Shown in pieces: positions 13,506 to 16,847 of a stretch of 16,847 bases of DNA. How positions within the stretch are numbered: position 1 is the first letter of the stretch; each line of letters starts with the position of its first letter. Below the pieces are notes generated by a model. It was not told the DNA's origin. It did no database searches and saw only the letters and a program-made list of their open reading frames with translations. Both the position numbers and the translations under genes were made by a program. Source of the stretch: an uncultured Oscillospiraceae bacterium (lineage in GTDB: Bacteria; Bacillota; Clostridia; Oscillospirales; Oscillospiraceae); NCBI GenBank assembly GCA_910587285.1, contig CAJULM010000057.1, forward strand, positions 1-16,847. The letters are read 5' to 3'.

Positions 13506-13545
13506 TGCGCTGTTTTCGTGTGGACACGAGGGCAGTGTATTTTTT
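13506..13545 (+). terminator. Attenuator terminator of the rplJ leader
   Basis: A long uninterrupted stem pairs 13506-13521 with 13524-13539 (CTG, TTTT, CGTGT on the left; ACACG, AGGG, CAG on the right, with several GU pairs), followed by T6 at 13540-13545. In the L10 model, L10-L12 binding upstream prevents an antiterminator and lets this hairpin form. Confidence 0.9.
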
Positions 13546-13547
13546 AT

Positions 13548-13732
13548 GCGAAGCGCGAGGATAGACGCGCAGGGGAGCTTGGAACGTAGCGCGGGCGCTG
13601 TGTGCCAGTGGCACACGCCCAGCGCCGACCGAACCGAAGGCGAGACCGAAAGCCCAGGACCGCACAGCGGGCCGGGTTTTGCCTGAGACGGAGCGAAAGC
13701 GACCCGGCGGCGCGTCCAATCCGAGCGTGACA
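13548..13732 (+). repeat. Palindromic intergenic repeat, copy C (with extra hairpin)
   Basis: The ends match copies A1 and A2: GCGAAGCGCGAGGATAG at the left and CCAATCCGAGCGTGACAA at the right. The outer arms pair GACGCGC (13564-13570) with GCGCGTC (13710-13716). It is about 50 bases longer than A1, the extra sequence being a hairpin centred on GTGTGCC-AGT-GGCACAC (about 13589-13628). It lies between the L10 attenuator and the rplJ ribosome site, so every rplJL read-through message carries it. Confidence 0.85.
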
Positions 13733-13779
13733 ATGAAAATCACCTGCCGCAACAAATTACCCGGAGGTGAATTCCAACA

Positions 13780-14322
13780 ATGCCTAACGCAAAGGTTCTC
13801 AGTGAGAAGCAGGCCATCGTGGCCACCCTGGTGGACGACCTGAAGGCCGCCAGCTCCGGCGTCCTGGTGGACTACAAGGGCATCACCGTGGCCGAAGACA
13901 CCGCCCTGCGCCATGAGCTGCGGGAGAACGGCGTGGAGTACGCCGTGGTGAAGAACACCCTGCTGCGCCGTGCCCTGGACGACGTGAATTTGGGCGACCT
14001 GGACGAAGTGCTCAACGGCACCACTTCCATGGCCATCTCCAAGGAAGACCCCATCGCCCCCATGCGAATCGTCAACAAGTACGCCAAGCAGATGGGCGAC
14101 CGCTTCAACATCAAGGCCGGCTTTATGGACGGCAAGGTCCTCCCCCTGGACGACGTGTACGCCCTGGCCGAGCTGCCCTCTAAGGACGCCCTGCTGGGTC
14201 AGGTCCTGGGCATGATGCTGGCCCCCATCACCAGCCTGGCCATCGTCATCAAGGCCATCGCCGAGAAGGACGGCCAGCCCGCCGCCGAAGCCCCCGCCGA
14301 GGAGGCTCCCGCCGCCGAATAA
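13780..14322 (+). CDS. rplJ: 50S ribosomal protein L10
   Basis: L10 anchors L7/L12 dimers to the ribosomal stalk and, with them, autoregulates its own leader. The 180-residue product starts MPNAKVLSEKQAIVATL, with the RNA-binding domain containing DYKGITVAEDTALRHELR and YAVVKNTLLRRAL. The C-terminal helix (about 135-165) binds L12, and the tail is an acidic Ala/Pro/Glu-rich extension ending EEAPAAE. GGAGGTGA lies nine bases before the ATG. rplL follows after 45 bases. Confidence 0.97.
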   Translation: MPNAKVLSEKQAIVATLVDDLKAASSGVLVDYKGITVAEDTALRHELRENGVEYAVVKNTLLRRALDDVNLGDLDEVLNGTTSMAISKEDPIAPMRIVNKYAKQMGDRFNIKAGFMDGKVLPLDDVYALAELPSKDALLGQVLGMMLAPITSLAIVIKAIAEKDGQPAAEAPAEEAPAAE

Positions 14323-14367
14323 GCGGCACACATACTTTCATATTTGAACATTAGGAGGAATACCATC

Positions 14368-14742
14368 ATGGCAAGCGAGAAGATCACTGCTCTGATTGAA
14401 GAAGTTAAGGCCCTCACCGTTCTGGAGCTGAACGACTTGGTCAAGGCTCTGGAGGAGGAGTTCGGCGTTTCCGCCGCCGCCATGGCCGCGCCCGCCGCCG
14501 GCCCCGCCGCCGCCGCTGTGGAGGAGAAGACCGAGTTTGACGTGGTTCTGGCCGGCTTTGACGCCGCCGCCAAGATTAAGGTCATCAAGGTGGTTCGCGA
14601 GATCACCGGCCTGGGTCTGGCCGAGGCGAAGGCCGCCGTCGAGGGCGCGCCCAAGACTCTGAAGGAGGCCGTGTCCAAGGACGAGGCCGAGGAGCTGAAG
14701 AAGAAGCTGGAGGAGTCCGGCGCCAAGGTGGAGCTGAAGTAA
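14368..14742 (+). CDS. rplL: 50S ribosomal protein L7/L12
   Basis: The 124-residue stalk protein has an N-terminal dimerisation domain (1-35, ending LEEEFGVS), an Ala/Pro/Gly hinge (about 36-52) and the factor-binding C-terminal domain (54-124) with EKTEFDVVL, KIKVIKVVREITGLGL and EAKAAVE. The ATG at 14368 has AGGAGG nine bases upstream; the earlier in-frame ATG at 14344 lies before the ribosome site and is rejected. It ends the rplJ-rplL unit; rpoB does not follow. Confidence 0.97.
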   Translation: MASEKITALIEEVKALTVLELNDLVKALEEEFGVSAAAMAAPAAGPAAAAVEEKTEFDVVLAGFDAAAKIKVIKVVREITGLGLAEAKAAVEGAPKTLKEAVSKDEAEELKKKLEESGAKVELK

Positions 14743-14768
14743 GCTGCCCCCCTGGTTTTATGAAGACG

Positions 14769-14804
14769 AAAAGGTCCCCGGAACTATTTCCGGGGACCTT
14801 TTTT
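14769..14804 (+). terminator. Terminator of rplJ-rplL
   Basis: A 15-bp perfect stem (14769-14783 with 14788-14802) closes a CTAT loop, followed by a T6 tract. It begins 26 bases after the rplL stop, which makes co-transcription with an rpoB further along unlikely. Confidence 0.95.
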
Positions 14805-14823
14805 GCGGTCGATACAAAACGTA

Positions 14824-14839
14824 TGTTTCACGTGAAACG
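14824..14839. other. parS site 1 (ParB/Spo0J binding)
   Basis: TGTTTCACGTGAAACG matches the 16-base parS palindrome at 15 of 16 positions of the perfect inverted repeat TGTTTCACGTGAAACA. parS is where ParB/Spo0J loads to organise the chromosome origin region. Confidence 0.9.
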
Positions 14840-14863
14840 CTGACAGACGAAAAAACAAACTGA

Positions 14864-14879
14864 TGTTTCACGTGAAACA
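14864..14879. other. parS site 2 (perfect palindrome)
   Basis: TGTTTCACGTGAAACA is a perfect 16-base palindrome and differs from the well-studied B. subtilis TGTTCCACGTGAAACA at one base. It is 40 bases from site 1, start to start. Confidence 0.95.
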
Positions 14880-14905
14880 TATGCGCCCCAGAAAATAAAA
14901 ACGTG

Positions 14906-14921
14906 TGTTTCACGTGAAACA
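14906..14921. other. parS site 3 (perfect palindrome)
   Basis: TGTTTCACGTGAAACA is identical to site 2 and begins 42 bases after it. All three sites fall in the gene-free gap between the rplL terminator and the anti-sigma gene (14805-15004), which holds nothing else that I can identify apart from a small GCGCC-ACA-GGCGC hairpin at 14975-14987. Confidence 0.95.
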
Positions 14922-15004
14922 GTGAGGGACGGGCTGATTCCATCGGCAAGGGCGATTTGCAAAGGAGCCGCAAAGCGCCACAGGCGCATGGGGTCAGCGC
15001 TGCC

Positions 15005-15991
15005 TCAAGGGAGCGCCACCGGGAAGGTGCGCTCGCCACCGTCCCGGTCGATGATAGTGACGCTTTGAATCTGCTCCACCTCCAGCGGGTCCCGGAAATT
15101 CCAGGTCAGCACCCGGCGGCTGCTGTCGGTGCCGTATGCGCCATAGCTGCCCTGGCCGTCCACGTGGTCGCTGCAGGATAGAATGTCTGTGCCGTCCTTC
15201 ATGGTCAGCCGCAGGTGACTCCCAGCCAGATAGGTATACTGAGTGTCGCCGTAGGTCACGGCGGTGAGTCCCAGGGGGGACAGGCGCACCGTCTCGGCGA
15301 AGAACCCGGCGGCCAGCTCGGTGTCCTTGTCCAAGGCGGCGGAGGACATGACCTCAATGTCCAGGGGGATGTGGAGGGTGGTGTCCACTGAGATGTCCTC
15401 CAGCGTCTGGGTGTCGTACACATGGAACAGAACCAGCTCGGCGCCGGACAAATCCTCATAGACCCGCCCCCAGGTGGTGCACGCCATCAGGGCGGTTTTG
15501 GTCTCCTCGTCATAGCTCAGGCACTGGGAGCCGAAGGTGCTCCCTCTGATGCCGCTGTCATCGTCGGGGGGGTCCGGCGCGTCCACCAGGCCCATGGCGT
15601 TGATGTGGCCGCTGAGCCGGTCGCCCTCCAAATCCTTGAGCTGGACATAGACCCGGATGGTGTCCTGGTCCGCCATGGCGGACAGCACGCGCACCTCCAG
15701 GCCGTCCATCTCATAGGCCTGTCCGTCCTGCCCCTGGGCGTAGGGCGCGAAGCCCCCCAGGGCCTGAGCCAGCAGCTCCCGCAGCCCCGGTGACGTGGCC
15801 AGCGCGGTGCCCGTCAGCAGCAGGCACGCCGCTGCGGCCACCAGCGCCCCCTTCACCGCGCCCAGCCTGCGCCGTTTCGCCTGGGACGGCAGATTGTCCA
15901 GCACATCCTGCAAACGCTTGTCAAAGTCCTTTGGCACGGCGCACGCCTCCCTGCCCGCCATTTCTTTCAGCATATGGTCAAATTGTTCCAT
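15005..15991 (-). CDS. Membrane anti-sigma factor of the ECF pair, DUF4179-like
   Basis: The 328-residue product starts with a cytoplasmic segment (1-43, MEQFDHMLKEMAGRE) expected to hold the sigma factor. One membrane helix follows (about 44-66, GALVAAAACLLLTGTALAT), then a large extracytoplasmic domain that resembles the DUF4179 sensor region of Firmicute anti-sigma factors. Only two cysteines, C167 and C180 or nearby, are seen in the mid domain besides the C-terminal one. Its ATG at 15991 overlaps the end of the sigma gene by 14 bases, so the two are coupled in translation, which keeps their amounts balanced. The signal sensed is not evident. It ends 84 bases from the parS cluster. Confidence 0.85.
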   Translation of the reverse strand: MEQFDHMLKEMAGREACAVPKDFDKRLQDVLDNLPSQAKRRRLGAVKGALVAAAACLLLTGTALATSPGLRELLAQALGGFAPYAQGQDGQAYEMDGLEVRVLSAMADQDTIRVYVQLKDLEGDRLSGHINAMGLVDAPDPPDDDSGIRGSTFGSQCLSYDEETKTALMACTTWGRVYEDLSGAELVLFHVYDTQTLEDISVDTTLHIPLDIEVMSSAALDKDTELAAGFFAETVRLSPLGLTAVTYGDTQYTYLAGSHLRLTMKDGTDILSCSDHVDGQGSYGAYGTDSSRRVLTWNFRDPLEVEQIQSVTIIDRDGGERTFPVALP

Positions 15992-16484
15992 ATTCGCCCT
16001 CCTGTTCTTGCAATATTTCCTTCAGCTGCGCCCTGGCCCGGGCCAGCCGGGACTTTACCGTCCCCTTGGGCACGCCCAGGCACCTGGCGATCTCGTCCAG
16101 GCTCATGTCCTCGTAGTAAAACAGCGTCACCGCCGCCCGGCGCTCCGGGGGCAGGGCGGCCACCGCCGACCAAAGCCCGTCATACCGGGGCGGCTCCGGG
16201 GCGGCGGGCTCCTGGGGCAGCTCGTCCAGGGAGAGCGCCCCGCGCTGCTTGCGCCGCTGGGCATAGGCGCAGTTCACGGTGATTTTTATGAGCCAGGAGC
16301 GGACAGCCTCCGGCTGCCTCAGCCTGCCCAGAGACTGCCAGGCCTGGAGCACCGCCTGGGCCACGGCGTCCTCCGCGTCCGCGTCGCAGTCCAGCAGGGA
16401 CCGGGCCGCCCGGTACATCCCCCGGCTGTGCTGGGTCACTGCGGCGGAAAATTCCTCCCGCGTCCATTCCATATTGGGCTTCAT
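15978..16484 (-). CDS. ECF-type RNA polymerase sigma factor
   Basis: The 168-residue product has sigma-70 region 2 (about 10-75, with DAEDAVAQAVLQAWQSL and SWLIKITVNCAYAQRRK) and region 4 (about 105-158, LPPERRAAVTLFYYEDMSL then the helix-turn-helix EIARCLGVPKGTVKSRLARA), joined by a short linker and without regions 1 and 3, as in extracytoplasmic-function sigma factors. The start is uncertain. A TTG at 16532 is in frame but lies upstream of the predicted transcript start. The ATG at 16484 follows GGAAGGGG very closely and the ATG at 16472 follows it by 12 bases. The anti-sigma gene overlaps its end. An ECF-like promoter lies directly upstream, suggesting autoregulation. Confidence 0.92.
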   Translation of the reverse strand: MKPNMEWTREEFSAAVTQHSRGMYRAARSLLDCDADAEDAVAQAVLQAWQSLGRLRQPEAVRSWLIKITVNCAYAQRRKQRGALSLDELPQEPAAPEPPRYDGLWSAVAALPPERRAAVTLFYYEDMSLDEIARCLGVPKGTVKSRLARARAQLKEILQEQEGEYGTI

Positions 16485-16513
16485 CCCCTTCCATTTTTGT
16501 CCGGACAATGAAT

Positions 16514-16541
16514 AAGACGCGGGGAAGTACAAAAAGGTTCC
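16514..16541 (-). promoter_or_regulatory. ECF-type promoter of the sigma/anti-sigma operon
   Basis: On the minus strand GGAACC (16541-16536) is followed after 16 bases by CGTCTT (16519-16514). GGAAC with CGTC at about 16 bases is the usual pattern for ECF sigma promoters, and no good sigma-A promoter is visible here. Transcription from it would start near 16507, leaving a leader of about 20 to 35 bases. Confidence 0.7.
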
Positions 16542-16595
16542 CGCTTCGGCAAAAAAATTTGTAAAATTCTTTTTTGCAATTTTTTAATCTCGGTC

Positions 16596-16624
16596 TTGCA
16601 AAAATGCCGCCGGTGGTGTAGAAT
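16596..16624 (+). promoter_or_regulatory. Sigma-A promoter of gdhA
   Basis: TTGCAA (16596-16601) and TAGAAT (16619-16624) are 17 bases apart. The start codon at 16675 gives a leader of about 44 bases. Confidence 0.85.
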
Positions 16625-16674
16625 ACATTATCGCGTTAAAGCGGTACTTTCAATGAGGAAAGGATGTTGACGGT

Positions 16675-16847
16675 ATGTCGATTAAAAATGCTTATCTCCT
16701 GTCTGTGCTGGACGAGCTGAAGGCCAAGAGCGCCCACGAGCCGGAGTTCCTCCAGGCTGTGGAGGAGGTGCTGGAGTCCCTGGAGCCGGTGGTGGAGGCC
16801 GACCCCCGCTACGAGCAGCAGAATATCATCGGCCGCATCGTGGAGCC
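16675..16847 (+). CDS. gdhA: Glutamate dehydrogenase, N-terminal fragment
   Basis: The frame starts at the ATG at 16675 after AGGAAAGGA and runs off the right edge, giving 57 residues. The segment EPEFLQAVEEVLESLEPVV, then DPRYEQQNIIGRIVEP, is the N-terminal part of the hexameric glutamate dehydrogenase of the NADP-dependent (E. coli GdhA) type, which makes glutamate from 2-oxoglutarate and ammonium. The catalytic lysine and the cofactor domain lie outside the window, so cofactor preference cannot be judged. It is transcribed divergently from the ECF sigma gene. Confidence 0.9.
   Translation, partial: MSIKNAYLLSVLDELKAKSAHEPEFLQAVEEVLESLEPVVEADPRYEQQNIIGRIVE

Noticed and set aside
14824..14921. 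Three short identical repeats as a possible CRISPR array
   Set aside because: The 16-base unit is a known ParB site, the repeats are palindromic and short, and the spacers (24 and 26 bases) are too few and too AT-rich to suggest an array.
14758..15039. 93-codon minus-strand open frame containing repeated FHVKH
   Set aside because: The repeated residues are the translation of the parS palindromes; it also crosses the rplL terminator.
16485..16532. Longer sigma factor starting from TTG at 16532
   Set aside because: No ribosome site precedes it and the ECF-type -10 element at 16514-16519 lies downstream, so that codon would not be in the transcript.

Overview
The window looks like a piece of chromosome from a high-GC, low-temperature-indifferent Clostridia genome, most likely an Oscillospiraceae-type gut Firmicute (inference). 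The grounds are the Gram-positive signals (strong AGGAGG ribosome sites, sigma-A promoters with 17-base spacers, an L10 leader with an attenuator, parS sites of the Bacillus/Clostridium type), the gene set, and strong GC bias at third codon positions. No tRNA, rRNA, CRISPR array or insertion sequence was found.

Layout. 1-66: tail of an unidentified gene. 67-543: terminator, two tandem copies of a palindromic repeat, and a promoter. 544-1968: an O-antigen ligase-like polytopic membrane protein, convergent with feoAB (ferrous iron uptake, minus strand) across a shared bidirectional terminator. 4087-4327: structured feoA leader and a hairpin-rich intergenic block. 4328-7670 (minus): a probably inactive rhomboid-fold protein with a zinc-ribbon tail, peptidase T (pepT) and the tRNA-Met cytidine acetate ligase tmcAL. 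7728-9224: acetate kinase (ackA) with its own promoter, a structured leader and a terminator. 9226-9645 (minus): ruvX, whose promoter overlaps head-to-head with that of the next operon.

9707-12398 is the transcription/translation operon rpmG-secE-nusG-rplK-rplA, with a leader terminator before rpmG, a likely L1-binding leader before rplK and a strong terminator after rplA. The usual rplA-rplJ junction is broken by an M23-type peptidase gene (12416-13375), with a copy of the palindromic repeat on each side. rplJ-rplL then have their own promoter, L10 leader and attenuator. rpoB does not follow rplL; instead there is a terminator and a cluster of three parS (ParB/Spo0J) sites at 14824-14921.

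The right end holds an ECF sigma factor/anti-sigma pair (minus strand, overlapping genes) with an ECF-type promoter that suggests autoregulation, divergent from the start of gdhA, which runs off the window.

The least explained feature is the repeat family: four copies of a roughly 134-base imperfect palindrome at 124-257, 259-392, 12204-12345 and 13548-13732. Stem arms in the better copies differ in sequence but stay complementary, so the fold rather than the sequence seems to be conserved.
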